Assembly: GCF_001758195.1 (NCBI RefSeq)
Contig: NZ_MASR01000001.1
Coordinates: 248,001-312,000 of the forward strand
DNA length: 64,000 nucleotides
Reading direction: 5' to 3'
Source of the DNA: Pseudohongiella acticola
GTDB taxonomy: Bacteria > Pseudomonadota > Gammaproteobacteria > Pseudomonadales > Pseudohongiellaceae
The position numbers were made by a program, and so were the translations under genes. The notes under the pieces are model-generated. The model did no database searches. It was not told the DNA's origin and was given only the letters and a program-made list of their open reading frames with translations. Of the stretch, positions 41,929 to 50,594 are shown piece by piece (within the stretch, counting starts at the first letter, position 1; each line of letters begins with the position of its first letter).

Positions 41929-43146
41929 GTGATCGAATCTGTATTGCCTGCCGATTTTGACCGGCAGCGATTTCTACGTGACTATTGGCAAAAGAAACCG
42001 TTATTGATTCGGGCTGGCGAACTGCCATTTGTTGACCCGATTACGCCAGAAGAACTCGCGGGTCTGGCCTGTGAACAGGATATCGAGTCGAGGCTGATCC
42101 AGGTTAATGCGGCACAGGACACCTGGCAACTGCGCAGCGGCCCATTTACCGAAGCCGAATTCGAATCATTACCTCAGACGCATTACAGCCTGTTGGTGCA
42201 GGCTGTCGACCACTGGGTTGATGAAGTCAGTGCACTGGTGGCGGACTTTGACTTTATTCCCAGCTGGCGAATAGACGATGTGATGGTCAGTTATGCCACT
42301 GACAGTGGCAATGTCGGCCCCCACTTTGATTATTATGATGTCTTTCTGATCCAGGGCATGGGCCAGAAACGCTGGCAGACAGGTGCCATGTGCAACAGCA
42401 TGACTCCTCGTCGCGATGAGAGCGGGCTGCGTCTTGTGAAAGACTTTCAGCCTGAGCAGGAATGGATTGTAGGCCCGGGTGATATTCTGTATCTGCCACC
42501 GGGTGTCTCTCACTACGGTGTTGCCATTGGCAACAGCATGACCTATTCAGTCGGGTTCCGCGCGCCATCTGAAGCCGATATCGTTAGCGGCCTGGCCGAC
42601 CAGTTGCTGGACGAACTGACGGAAGATCAACGTTATGTTGATGTTAACGCGCAACTGCCTCTGCACCCGGGTGAGATATCTGCAGACGTGGTTCGCCATC
42701 TGCATGAACGGGTGCTGAGCATGATAGCCAACCCCGAACAGATTCGCCGATGGTTTGGCAAGACCATGACCACGCCGAAGTATCAGCACGATGAGCATTC
42801 TGCCTGCTGTGGTTCGCATGACGGTCATGACTACGGCCATGAGCAAGACGATGGGGGTATCAGTGACATTATCAGCTTGCGCGATGCGCTTGGTGATGGT
42901 GCTGAAGTATTCAAGGTACCCGGTTCTCGCTATGCTTATGCACTGGCGGACACGCAGGCGGAATTGTATGTCGACGGCGAATGCTATCGCTGTAACTGGC
43001 GGCTGTTGACCTTGCTGCAGGCACTGAGTACGCCCGGTCATACCGAGGCACTGGACCCGGATGTGGTGTCTGCCTGTAACGCCGATGAAGAAGCGGCCGA
43101 ACTATTGCTGACACTTTACAACCGTGGCAGTCTGATTATTGGCTGA
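41929..43146 (+). CDS. roxA: Ribosomal protein L16 arginine hydroxylase RoxA-like (JmjC/cupin)
   Basis: 2-oxoglutarate/Fe(II) oxygenase of the YcfD/RoxA type, which hydroxylates an arginine of ribosomal protein L16. In the JmjC domain the iron site is H132-x-D134 (PHFDYYDVF) and H195 (GVSHYG), with GDILYLPPG before the second His. A C-terminal winged-helix part ends YNRGSLIIG. Between the two is an insertion at 287-304 with five His and two adjacent Cys. 405 residues, about 30 more than E. coli YcfD (373). Start is GTG 41929 with GAGG at 7 bases. Confidence 0.92.
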   Translation: MIESVLPADFDRQRFLRDYWQKKPLLIRAGELPFVDPITPEELAGLACEQDIESRLIQVNAAQDTWQLRSGPFTEAEFESLPQTHYSLLVQAVDHWVDEVSALVADFDFIPSWRIDDVMVSYATDSGNVGPHFDYYDVFLIQGMGQKRWQTGAMCNSMTPRRDESGLRLVKDFQPEQEWIVGPGDILYLPPGVSHYGVAIGNSMTYSVGFRAPSEADIVSGLADQLLDELTEDQRYVDVNAQLPLHPGEISADVVRHLHERVLSMIANPEQIRRWFGKTMTTPKYQHDEHSACCGSHDGHDYGHEQDDGGISDIISLRDALGDGAEVFKVPGSRYAYALADTQAELYVDGECYRCNWRLLTLLQALSTPGHTEALDPDVVSACNADEEAAELLLTLYNRGSLIIG

Positions 43147-43229
43147 CTGTGAGTAGTAGGCCCGAATAGAGCCTTAATAGACCTTTAATAGACCCAGGAT
43201 ACACGCTGAGCCGGTTACATGGATATTCT

Positions 43230-44060
43230 ATGACATCATTTATGCGAACAGTTGTGCTGACACTCGCCCTGCCCGTTTCTGGCGTTATGTTGATGAGCGC
43301 TATGCCAGAGGTTCATGCCCAGCAAGCCAATGGAGATCGTGCAGTCATTGAAATCATTCAGATTATGCACCGCGAACCTGACCGAATTCGTGACAGTGTG
43401 CGTGCTTCCGTTGATCCTCGCGGCAGCGTCGGGCAGATTGATGACAAGTTGATCATTGCCACCACCACGAGCAACCTTCAGGTTTTGCAAACCATCATCG
43501 CCGAACAGGACGTCCCAGCCAGGCGACTTGTTATTGGTATCGATTTTAATCACCAAGCGGATAGCGCTGACACCTCTGGGCAGCAGCAAAGCCAGGGCAT
43601 CGAAGGGCAGGCGCTGGTGTTTCTGGCGCAAAACAATGATCCGGACATTGGCAGCGTTGCAACAGGCGACCCGGAGACAGGCGAGCCGCAAACAGAGAAC
43701 CCGGATGCGAGTGCGGATCCGGACACAACAAGTACTGACCGGCCGCGAGTCAGCGTGTCTGCTGAGGTACTGGGTGACACAGCGTCGGTCAGTCTGGGTG
43801 TCGACAATATTCCATCGTTGTCTGGCAGCCATGAAATGCGTGTGCCGCTGGGCGTTTGGCAAACACTTGATCTGCAAGCGCCTGCGGCTAATGGAGCGCC
43901 CGCTGCGAATCAAGCGCCCGCGGCTAATGGAGCGCCTGCGGCTAATGGAGCGCCTGCGGCTAATGGAGCGCCTGCGGCGAATGGAGAGCCCGCGGGCACC
44001 GAACCCCTCACCGAGCCCGGTTCACCAACCCTGGCCGTGCGAATTGATATCGTGCCGTGA
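43230..44060 (+). CDS. Exported protein with secretin N-domain and APAANG repeats
   Basis: A 276-residue protein with a signal peptide (cleavage near EVHAQQ). Residues about 38-100 (IEIIQIMHREPDRIRDSVRA, then GQIDDKLIIATTTSNLQVLQ) resemble the NolW-like N1/N3 domain of secretins, but no secretin pore domain follows. The middle is acidic and Thr/Pro-rich (120-170), then a predicted beta region (VSVSAEVLGDTASVSLGV) and six hexapeptide repeats of the form APAANG before the end. Monocistronic upstream; its stop overlaps the pabB start (TGATG), so the two are co-expressed. Function unknown; a periplasmic accessory of a secretion or pilus system is possible. Confidence 0.75.
   Translation: MTSFMRTVVLTLALPVSGVMLMSAMPEVHAQQANGDRAVIEIIQIMHREPDRIRDSVRASVDPRGSVGQIDDKLIIATTTSNLQVLQTIIAEQDVPARRLVIGIDFNHQADSADTSGQQQSQGIEGQALVFLAQNNDPDIGSVATGDPETGEPQTENPDASADPDTTSTDRPRVSVSAEVLGDTASVSLGVDNIPSLSGSHEMRVPLGVWQTLDLQAPAANGAPAANQAPAANGAPAANGAPAANGAPAANGEPAGTEPLTEPGSPTLAVRIDIVP
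43878..43985 (+). repeat. 18-bp in-frame tandem repeat coding APAANG
   Basis: Six consecutive 18-bp units (consensus GCGCCTGCGGCTAATGGA) at 43878-43985, with one unit encoding APAANQ and the last two differing by single bases. Near-identity at the DNA level shows recent slippage expansion in the reading frame. Confidence 0.95.
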
Positions 44061-45547
44061 TGGCAGAACTCATACTGCAGACATTGCCTTATCAGCGTGA
44101 CAGCCACGACCTGATCCACTGTATCGGCGCCCTGCCCGGCGCCGTTTGCCTGGACAGCGGCTTGGGCCAGCAGCCAGAAAGCCGTTATGACATTCTGACA
44201 GCGTTGCCGTCGAAGCAACTGCGTCTGCATAAAATCGATGACGCGAATGTAATCGAACATCGTCAGGGCGCCAAAGCCTGCTGGCAACCGCTGTCAGACC
44301 AGTCCTGCATTTTTACGGCGGCAGACAGTCTGTTGCAGCATGATCGACCCTCCGACAGTGTGATTGCCGAATTATCGGATCTGCCGTTTTGTGGTGGTGT
44401 TTTGGCCTGCTTTGGTTACGATGCCGCCGGCAATACACCATGCCGCGATGAACGCAGTGACGTTGATGACTGTCATGAGCTGGGCGAGGTGCTATCGCAA
44501 GCGCCGACTGCCAGTTGTGGCCTGTATCAATGGGCTGTGGTGGTCGATCATGAATGCGGCACAACATCGTTGTTTGTGTTGCCAGCATGCCCGGACGTTA
44601 TTCGTCGGCAGGTCATGCAAACACTCTGTGAACTCAATGGCCCGGATGGACCGGGACTTCACGATAAAAACCCGCATGACACTGACAAGCACACCGATCA
44701 GGACTTTATTCTGCATGGCGCGTTTCAGCCTCAGCTAACGGCTGATCAGTATTCCGCTGCCTTTGACCGGCTCAAAGCCTATATAGTTGCCGGCGATTGT
44801 TACCAGGCCAATCTGGCGATTCCATTTGTTGGTCGTTTCTGCGGCGAGCCGTTGCAGGCCTACCTGCGCCTGCGGCAAGGCAGTCGTAGCCCGTTTTCTG
44901 CGTTTTTCGATACCGGTGATGCACAGGTCCTCAGTTTGTCTCCGGAACGTTTTGTATCAGTCAATGAGCGTGAGGTAGTGACCCAGCCCATCAAAGGCAC
45001 ACGCAAACGCTCCCTGGATCCGAAAATCGACAAGCAACGCAGTGACGAACTGCAGAACAGTGAAAAAGACCGCGCCGAGAATTTAATGATTGTTGATTTA
45101 CTGCGAAACGATCTGGGCAGCCTTTGCGAAACGGGTTCGGTGCAGACCCGAGAACTGTTCAAGCTGCACAGTTTCAGCCAGGTTCATCACCTGATCAGCA
45201 CCATTACGGGCATCTTGCCCAAAGGTGTCAGCGCTTTTGCGCTGCTTAAACGCTGTTTTCCCGGTGGTTCCATTACCGGGGCGCCCAAAATACGAGCCAT
45301 GCAGATTATTGCAGAGCTGGAACCGCTGCCCAGGTCTGTGTATTGCGGCAGCGTGATGTATTGCGATTATCGGGGCCGAATGGACAGCAGTATCAGCATA
45401 AGGACCCTGCTCTGTTATCAGGGTCATATTTTTTGCTGGGGGGGCGGTGGCATCGTGTCGGACTCGGAGATGGCACGCGAATATCAGGAGGCTTACGACA
45501 AAGTGTCCGCTCTCATGGCGCTGGTATCCGCGCAACCTGACTCTTAA
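44060..45547 (+). CDS. pabB: Aminodeoxychorismate synthase component I
   Basis: Converts chorismate to 4-amino-4-deoxychorismate with ammonia from PabA, on the way to folate. The 495-residue protein belongs to the anthranilate synthase I fold: the active lysine is in the TQPIKGTRKR motif, which marks PabB rather than TrpE (PIxGT); KDRAENLMIVDLLRNDLG, and GSITGAPKIRAMQIIAELE follow. ATG 44060 lies on the stop of the preceding gene. It ends in DS-TAA, the stop being inside the first unit of a 13-bp array. pabB-thrH-cysH order is as in Pseudomonas. Confidence 0.95.
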   Translation: MAELILQTLPYQRDSHDLIHCIGALPGAVCLDSGLGQQPESRYDILTALPSKQLRLHKIDDANVIEHRQGAKACWQPLSDQSCIFTAADSLLQHDRPSDSVIAELSDLPFCGGVLACFGYDAAGNTPCRDERSDVDDCHELGEVLSQAPTASCGLYQWAVVVDHECGTTSLFVLPACPDVIRRQVMQTLCELNGPDGPGLHDKNPHDTDKHTDQDFILHGAFQPQLTADQYSAAFDRLKAYIVAGDCYQANLAIPFVGRFCGEPLQAYLRLRQGSRSPFSAFFDTGDAQVLSLSPERFVSVNEREVVTQPIKGTRKRSLDPKIDKQRSDELQNSEKDRAENLMIVDLLRNDLGSLCETGSVQTRELFKLHSFSQVHHLISTITGILPKGVSAFALLKRCFPGGSITGAPKIRAMQIIAELEPLPRSVYCGSVMYCDYRGRMDSSISIRTLLCYQGHIFCWGGGGIVSDSEMAREYQEAYDKVSALMALVSAQPDS

Positions 45548-45642
45548 ATCCAGCTCTTAAACCCAGCTCTTAAACCCAGCTCTTAAACCCAGCTCTTAAA
45601 CCCAGCTCTTAAACCCAGCTCTTAAACCCAGCTCTGAACCCT
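45539..45642. repeat. 13-bp tandem array between pabB and thrH
   Basis: Eight units of 13 bp with consensus AGCTCTTAAACCC: a diverged first unit (45539-45551) that contains the pabB stop, six near-perfect copies starting at 45552, 45565, 45578, 45591, 45604 and 45617, and a degenerate last one at 45630. Each unit holds TTAA, so TAA appears on both strands, and because 13 is not a multiple of three all reading frames are stopped. Confidence 0.95.
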
Positions 45643-45665
45643 GTCTCGCAGCCCTGGTTCTTGAG

Positions 45666-46283
45666 TCAGAGGGTCAATGGCCTGACGCTGGCTTTTAAAA
45701 ACTCCTGCTTGAGATCGTCGTATTCATGCACAGCCGGAAATTGCGGGAATTCGCGAATGACATTATCCGGTGCGCGAAACAGAATGCCGGCCTCAGCCTC
45801 GGACAGCATGGTGGTGTCGTTATAGGAATCTCCAGCCGCGATAACCCGGTATTTCAGTCCATGAAAGGCTTTCACGGACTCACGTTTTGGGTCTTTCTGG
45901 CGCAGGTGGTAATTGACGATCATACCGCTATCGTCGGTTTCCAGGCGGTGGCAAAACAGGGTCGGGAAACCCAGTTGCCGCATCAGGGGCTGGGCGAATT
46001 CGTAGTAGGTATCAGACAGAATCACGACCTGAAAACGTTCGCGCAACCAGTCGACGAACTCGCTGGCGCCAGGCATGGGCGCCATACCCGAGATAACTTC
46101 CTGGATATCGGGAAGCCCGAGTTTATGTTCGCGCAGAATCCGTAGCCGTTGCTGCATCAGAACATCGTAGTCGGGGATATCGCGTGTTGTCGCCCGCAGT
46201 TCATCAATTCCTGTGCGTTCCGCAAAATCAATCCAGATTTCCGGAATCAGCACACCCTCAAGATCAAGACAGGCGATCTCCAC
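45666..46283 (-). CDS. thrH: Phosphoserine phosphatase / homoserine phosphotransferase ThrH
   Basis: A 205-residue HAD-family enzyme; P. aeruginosa ThrH dephosphorylates phosphoserine and can transfer the phosphate to homoserine. The HAD nucleophile lies in MEIACLDLEGVLIPEIW (Asp7, with Glu9 in the ThrH-specific DLEGVL), motif II is VILSDT, and motif III/IV is KYRVIAAGDSYNDTTML. Start is GTG 46283 with AGAGGT upstream, giving exactly the N-terminus known from ThrH. Convergent with pabB, divergent from cysH. Confidence 0.95.
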   Translation of the reverse strand: MEIACLDLEGVLIPEIWIDFAERTGIDELRATTRDIPDYDVLMQQRLRILREHKLGLPDIQEVISGMAPMPGASEFVDWLRERFQVVILSDTYYEFAQPLMRQLGFPTLFCHRLETDDSGMIVNYHLRQKDPKRESVKAFHGLKYRVIAAGDSYNDTTMLSEAEAGILFRAPDNVIREFPQFPAVHEYDDLKQEFLKASVRPLTL

Positions 46284-46530
46284 GCAAAATACCTCTTATA
46301 AGTGTTTGTCAGTTCACATCAGTTTTCAGCAAGCCGCTGAGCAGACAAGGTTCCAGCTGAAACTGTTGCCTTGGCACCGCCGTGATTTTATAGCGACCCC
46401 GTCTGACATGCCAGCGCTCAGGGCGCTGTTAATTGACAAATACGTGCAAGCAGTCGCGTTGCGACCTACAATACCAAGCCATTGACACTCGAATACCGTA
46501 AGTTGATTCACGAAAATCTGAAGGTAAAGC

Positions 46531-47253
46531 ATGATAAGCGCGCATAACATCGCTGAAATAAATGAAAAATTTAACACCATGGAGCCCAGAGACATCCTTC
46601 AACAGGTGCTGGCAGACGTTCCCAATATTGTGGTGTCGTTCAGCGGCGCCGAAGATGTTGCGCTGGTTGCCATGGCCTGGAAATTGAAAAAGAATATCAA
46701 GGTATTTACACTCGATACCGGCCGCCTGCATGCGGAAACCTATCAATTCATCGACAAGGTCAGGCAGGAATTTGATCTGGATCTGGATTTTCTCTACCCC
46801 GACACCACCGCGATTCAGCAATTGACCAGCAACAAGGGGCTGTTCAGCTTTTATCAGGACGGTCATGAAGAATGCTGCTCGATTCGCAAGACTGAACCGT
46901 TGCGACGGCAACTGGCCAATGTTGACGCCTGGATTACCGGTCAACGCAAAGATCAGAGCCCGACCCGAACGGATGTCCCGTTGGCCCAGGTAGACGCAAC
47001 CTTTGCCGCCCCGGGAAAGACCCTGTTGAAATTCAATCCATTCGCCAACTGGCGCTCAAAGGATGTCTGGGACTACATTCGGATGTTCGACCTGCCTTAC
47101 AATCCGTTGCATGATCAGGGATTCGTCAGTATTGGCTGTCAACCGTGCACCAAACCGATTGGCCCCAATCAGCATGAACGTGAAGGCCGATGGTGGTGGG
47201 AGGAAGCAACCGCCAAGGAATGTGGATTGCACAAGATCAATATTATTGAGTAG
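46531..47253 (+). CDS. cysH: Adenylyl-sulfate (APS) reductase, 4Fe-4S type
   Basis: Reduces APS to sulfite and AMP with thioredoxin. 240 residues. The catalytic cysteine is in ECGLH (231). The cluster ligands C115-C116 (EECCSIRK) and C203/C206 (GCQPCTKP) mark the iron-sulfur APS reductase of plants and Pseudomonas; PAPS-specific E. coli CysH lacks them. [14 protein letters not shown] is the PP-loop-like nucleotide site. AAGG at 6 bases before ATG 46531. Its 3' end overlaps the convergent cysB gene by 11 bp. Regulation by CysB is expected. Confidence 0.96.
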   Translation: MISAHNIAEINEKFNTMEPRDILQQVLADVPNIVVSFSGAEDVALVAMAWKLKKNIKVFTLDTGRLHAETYQFIDKVRQEFDLDLDFLYPDTTAIQQLTSNKGLFSFYQDGHEECCSIRKTEPLRRQLANVDAWITGQRKDQSPTRTDVPLAQVDATFAAPGKTLLKFNPFANWRSKDVWDYIRMFDLPYNPLHDQGFVSIGCQPCTKPIGPNQHEREGRWWWEEATAKECGLHKINIIE

Positions 47254-48241
47254 CCACCGGCATGCTATTGAGTTCAGGCAGTACCGTCGCGGAAAACAGC
47301 GCATCAATATCTGCCTGACTCTGACACTCGATGACCCGTTCCACAGCCGGTCCGCCTTTATGCCCCGCAAACATGCGCATGAAATCGATCATGTAACTTC
47401 GCAATAACGTGCCGCGTCGGAAACCGATGCGCGTAACGCTGTAATCGAACAGCGCGCTGGCATCAAGCGCCACCAGATCGCTGTCCCGCTCGACGTCATA
47501 AGCCATTTTTGCAATGATGCCGACACCCATGCCGAGGCGGACATAGGTCTTGATGACATCAGCATCAACAGCCGTGAACACAACTCGCGGAGCCAGGCCC
47601 TGACTGGCAAAGGCGTCATCAAGCCTGGAGCGGCCAGTAAAACCGACCACGTAGGTCACCAACGGATAAGCTGCCACGTCAGCCAGTGTCAAGCGCTCCA
47701 GTGCCGCCAGCGGATGACCGCGTGGTACCAGTACAGCGCGGTTCCAGCGATAACAGGGCATCATCAGCAGGTCGCTGAATTTATCCATGGCTTCGGTGGC
47801 GATGGCAAAGTTGGCAGTACCTTTGGCTGCCATTTCCGCGATTTGATAAGGTGTACCCTGGTGCAATTGCAGTGATACGTCCGGGTACTTTTTGATGAAT
47901 GCTGAGATCACTGCAGGCAACACATAGCGGCTTTGTGTATGCGTTGTAGCAATCGCAAGACTGCCCGAACCTTCATCACAATACTCAGCGGCCAGATGGG
48001 CGATATTTTCCGTTTGTTGCAGCACCTCCCCTGCCAGTTTCACAATGCGTTCGCCGGCTTCGCTCATGCCGATGAGATGTTTACCATTGCGCAGGAAAAT
48101 TTTTACACCCAGTTCGTCTTCCAGTGCCAGAATCTGTTTGCTCATGCCTGACTGGGATGTATGTAAGCGTTGCGCCGCTGCTGACACATTCAGACCCTGA
48201 CGGGAAACTTCCCAGATATAACGCAACTGCTGAAGTTTCAT
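47243..48241 (-). CDS. cysB: LysR-type sulfur regulator CysB
   Basis: Master activator of sulfate assimilation, responding to N-acetylserine. The 332-residue protein begins with the exact CysB-type helix-turn-helix ([20 protein letters not shown] ... [19 protein letters not shown]), followed by the effector domain with [11 protein letters not shown], a site for sulfate/acetylserine contact in CysB. Length equals the 324 residues of E. coli CysB with a short extra tail. It converges on cysH, a presumed target. It follows the 5'-nucleotidase gene with 2 bp between, so it is probably the second gene of that operon. Confidence 0.97.
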   Translation of the reverse strand: MKLQQLRYIWEVSRQGLNVSAAAQRLHTSQSGMSKQILALEDELGVKIFLRNGKHLIGMSEAGERIVKLAGEVLQQTENIAHLAAEYCDEGSGSLAIATTHTQSRYVLPAVISAFIKKYPDVSLQLHQGTPYQIAEMAAKGTANFAIATEAMDKFSDLLMMPCYRWNRAVLVPRGHPLAALERLTLADVAAYPLVTYVVGFTGRSRLDDAFASQGLAPRVVFTAVDADVIKTYVRLGMGVGIIAKMAYDVERDSDLVALDASALFDYSVTRIGFRRGTLLRSYMIDFMRMFAGHKGGPAVERVIECQSQADIDALFSATVLPELNSMPVATQ

Positions 48242-48243
48242 GC

Positions 48244-49275
48244 TCAGTCCTGTCCGCTATTGCTTATCGTATCCGGAGTGACAGCTCTGCCAATTTCATT
48301 GGCGACGCCGTGAGGCACATGACCCGTTGCAACATGGTGACGGGCCGAATCACAGTGTCCCTCCTGATCATCAAAGAATACGTCGGCGTCAAACGCTTTC
48401 AGGAAGCCACCTTTGTCCATGCCCCCGAGAAACAGCGATTCATCAATACGAATATTCCATGCGCGCAACGTGCGCACTACTCGCTCATGGGCCGGTGCTG
48501 ATCGTGCCGTTACCAGGCAGGTTCTGATCGGTGATTCGCCCGGTGCGAATTCCATCTGCAGCTTCTGCAGTGCCGCCAGAAACGGCTTGAAAGGTCCTCC
48601 GGACAGGGGTTGGTTGGCTGACTGTTTCTCGCTTCGGGCAAAAGCTTCCAGGCCCTCGCTTTTATAGATGCGCTCGGCTTCATCGGAGAACAGAACGGCG
48701 TCACCGTCAAATGCGAATTTCAGCCGGTCGTCGCTCGCCATGGTTGTTGTTGATGGCAAAATGGTGGCTGCAGCAACTCCCTGCTCCAGCGCATGCCTGA
48801 CATCGGCGCCATCCATGGACAGGAACAGGTGGCTGTTGAAAGCTGAAATATATCGATAGGGGCTGGCGCCGCCGGAAAAAGCGGCGCGGGTAATACTCAG
48901 GCCGTAGTGCTCGATGGAGTTAAAAATACGCAGGCCGGTATCGGCGCTGTTTCGGGACAAAAGTATGACTTCGACCCGTTGGCTGTTCAATTGGGTATTG
49001 AGATGCAGCAGTTTTTTGACCAGGCTGAATGCCCCGCCGGGTTGCAGTGGTTCACTTTCGTGGGCTATCTGATACTGTTGATATGCTTCAAGGCCCTGTT
49101 CTTCATAGATCCGGTGACTGTCATTCAGGTCGAATAAGGCTCTGGATGAGATGGCGATCACGAGTTTATCAATATTTTTTTTATCAGGCTCTTTATCGAG
49201 CTTTTTATCAGACTCTTTATCGAGCTTTTTATCAGACTCTTTATCGAGCTTTCTATCAGATTTTTTATCAGACAT
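48244..49275 (-). CDS. Cytosolic 5'-nucleotidase (NT5C1-like) with charged N-terminal repeats
   Basis: A 343-residue protein of the 5'-nucleotidase family related to animal cytosolic NT5C1, which acts on AMP. LVIAISSRALFDLNDSHRIY is the first HAD-like motif, VEVILLSRNSADTGLR and ITRAAFSGGASPYRYI follow, and a second FAFDGDAVLFSDEAERIY carries the catalytic Asp residues. The first 33 residues are repeats of DKK-LDKES type, from a 24-bp repeat; AAAGGAT just before ATG 49275 shows they are translated. It sits 2 bp before cysB. Hydrolysis of the AMP released by the APS reductase is a possible link. Confidence 0.85.
   Translation of the reverse strand: MSDKKSDRKLDKESDKKLDKESDKKLDKEPDKKNIDKLVIAISSRALFDLNDSHRIYEEQGLEAYQQYQIAHESEPLQPGGAFSLVKKLLHLNTQLNSQRVEVILLSRNSADTGLRIFNSIEHYGLSITRAAFSGGASPYRYISAFNSHLFLSMDGADVRHALEQGVAAATILPSTTTMASDDRLKFAFDGDAVLFSDEAERIYKSEGLEAFARSEKQSANQPLSGGPFKPFLAALQKLQMEFAPGESPIRTCLVTARSAPAHERVVRTLRAWNIRIDESLFLGGMDKGGFLKAFDADVFFDDQEGHCDSARHHVATGHVPHGVANEIGRAVTPDTISNSGQD
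49174..49269 (-). repeat. 24-bp in-frame repeat in the nucleotidase N-terminus
   Basis: Four 24-bp units end to end (49174-49269): two identical (49198-49221 and 49222-49245) and two diverged. On the minus strand each unit codes for eight residues like DKESDKKL. Confidence 0.9.
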
Positions 49276-49379
49276 GAAACATATCCTTTATTGGCGCTGG
49301 CATTTAGATGCCGGCGAGGTAGAATTCTACGCTGGAATAGCCGCCCAGGCAAAGCGGCCCAAAAAGGAATAACGACACC

Positions 49380-50510
49380 ATGAAATCGCCGCATCCGCCC
49401 ACTGACAATCAGACTCAGGCAGCTCTGGTGTTGTCCGGTGGTGGTGCCCGTGCTGCCTATCAGGTCGGTGCACTCAGGGGCATAGCAACCGTACTGGACA
49501 AAGATGCTCCCAACCCGTTTTCCATTATCTCAGGTACCTCGGCAGGTGCCCTGAACGCGGTGGGTATTGCCACCCAGGCGCACAAGTTTCGCACCGGCAT
49601 CAGAATGCTGGAATACATCTGGGGCAACATGACCAGTGATCGTGTCTACAAACTCGACTCGGTCGGTTTGATCAGCAGTGCCTCTAACTGGGTGTTTTCG
49701 GTCCTGGCCAATCGTCGGCGCCGCACCCCGGCGTCATTGCTGGACAACTCGCCACTGGAGTCGTTGCTGCAGGATGTTCTGCGCCTGGAGCGCATCAATA
49801 GCAACATCGACGCAGGGCACCTGGACAGTCTTGTGGTGACTGCGTCAGGTTATAGCAGCGGCGAGTCGGTTTCATTTTTTCAGAGCAGCCGCGATATTCC
49901 CAACTGGCATCGTCCACACCGGCTGGGAATTCGCACCGACCTGCGCCACAGGCATTTACTGGCCTCGACCGCCATTCCAACACTGTTTCCCGCCGTTCGT
50001 ATCAAACGTGAGTTTTTCGGCGATGGCGCAATTCGCCAGCTTGCACCGTTAAGTCCGGCCATTCATATGGGGGCCCGCAAGATTCTGGCTATTGGCGTCA
50101 GTGGCAGTTCCACCCGCCGGCCTGCCAAAGGAGATCAGGTAAACCACCCGTCGTTGTCGCAGATTATCGGGCATGTGCTTAACAGCGCTTTTGTTGATAC
50201 GCTGGAGAGCGATATGGCAGTTCTGCGGCGCTACAACGCCATGTTGGGCCAATGCCAGCCTTCTGCCGAGCTTGATGTGCGCCCGATCGAACTACTGGAT
50301 ATCACACCCAGCCTGGACCTTAACCGGATTGCTGAAGATCACTACCAGTCCCTGCCCCGTTCCATCAGGTTATTCATTCGCGACACCAATGCCAGTTCCA
50401 TTGCCAGCCTGTTGATGTTCGAAAAAGCGTATTGCCAGGAGCTCATGGATCTGGGCATTGCCGATGCCATGGCAAAACGCGAGCAGATAAGAGCATTTTT
50501 CCACGATTAA
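49380..50510 (+). CDS. Patatin-like phospholipase
   Basis: A 376-residue lipid acyl hydrolase. The oxyanion loop GGGARAAYQVGAL (19-32), nucleophile GTSAG (Ser54) and the dyad Asp in FFGDGAIRQLAPL are all intact, so it should be active. No signal peptide, suggesting an intracellular patatin acting on membrane phospholipids. A C-terminal helical region (about 280-376) follows. AAGGAAT precedes ATG 49380. It diverges from the nucleotidase gene; ugd follows 84 bp on. Confidence 0.92.
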   Translation: MKSPHPPTDNQTQAALVLSGGGARAAYQVGALRGIATVLDKDAPNPFSIISGTSAGALNAVGIATQAHKFRTGIRMLEYIWGNMTSDRVYKLDSVGLISSASNWVFSVLANRRRRTPASLLDNSPLESLLQDVLRLERINSNIDAGHLDSLVVTASGYSSGESVSFFQSSRDIPNWHRPHRLGIRTDLRHRHLLASTAIPTLFPAVRIKREFFGDGAIRQLAPLSPAIHMGARKILAIGVSGSSTRRPAKGDQVNHPSLSQIIGHVLNSAFVDTLESDMAVLRRYNAMLGQCQPSAELDVRPIELLDITPSLDLNRIAEDHYQSLPRSIRLFIRDTNASSIASLLMFEKAYCQELMDLGIADAMAKREQIRAFFHD

Positions 50511-50594
50511 TACGCTTTGCCGATTATGTCATGACAGTGACACGCTTGTTACACTAGACTTGATTCATCAGAGTCATGCAGGGAAAAAACAAAC

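Noticed and set aside
43878-43985. CRISPR or REP elements
   Set aside because: In-frame 18-bp coding repeats inside a gene.
45539-45642. CRISPR-like array
   Set aside because: The units are contiguous 13-mers without spacers and no cas gene is near.
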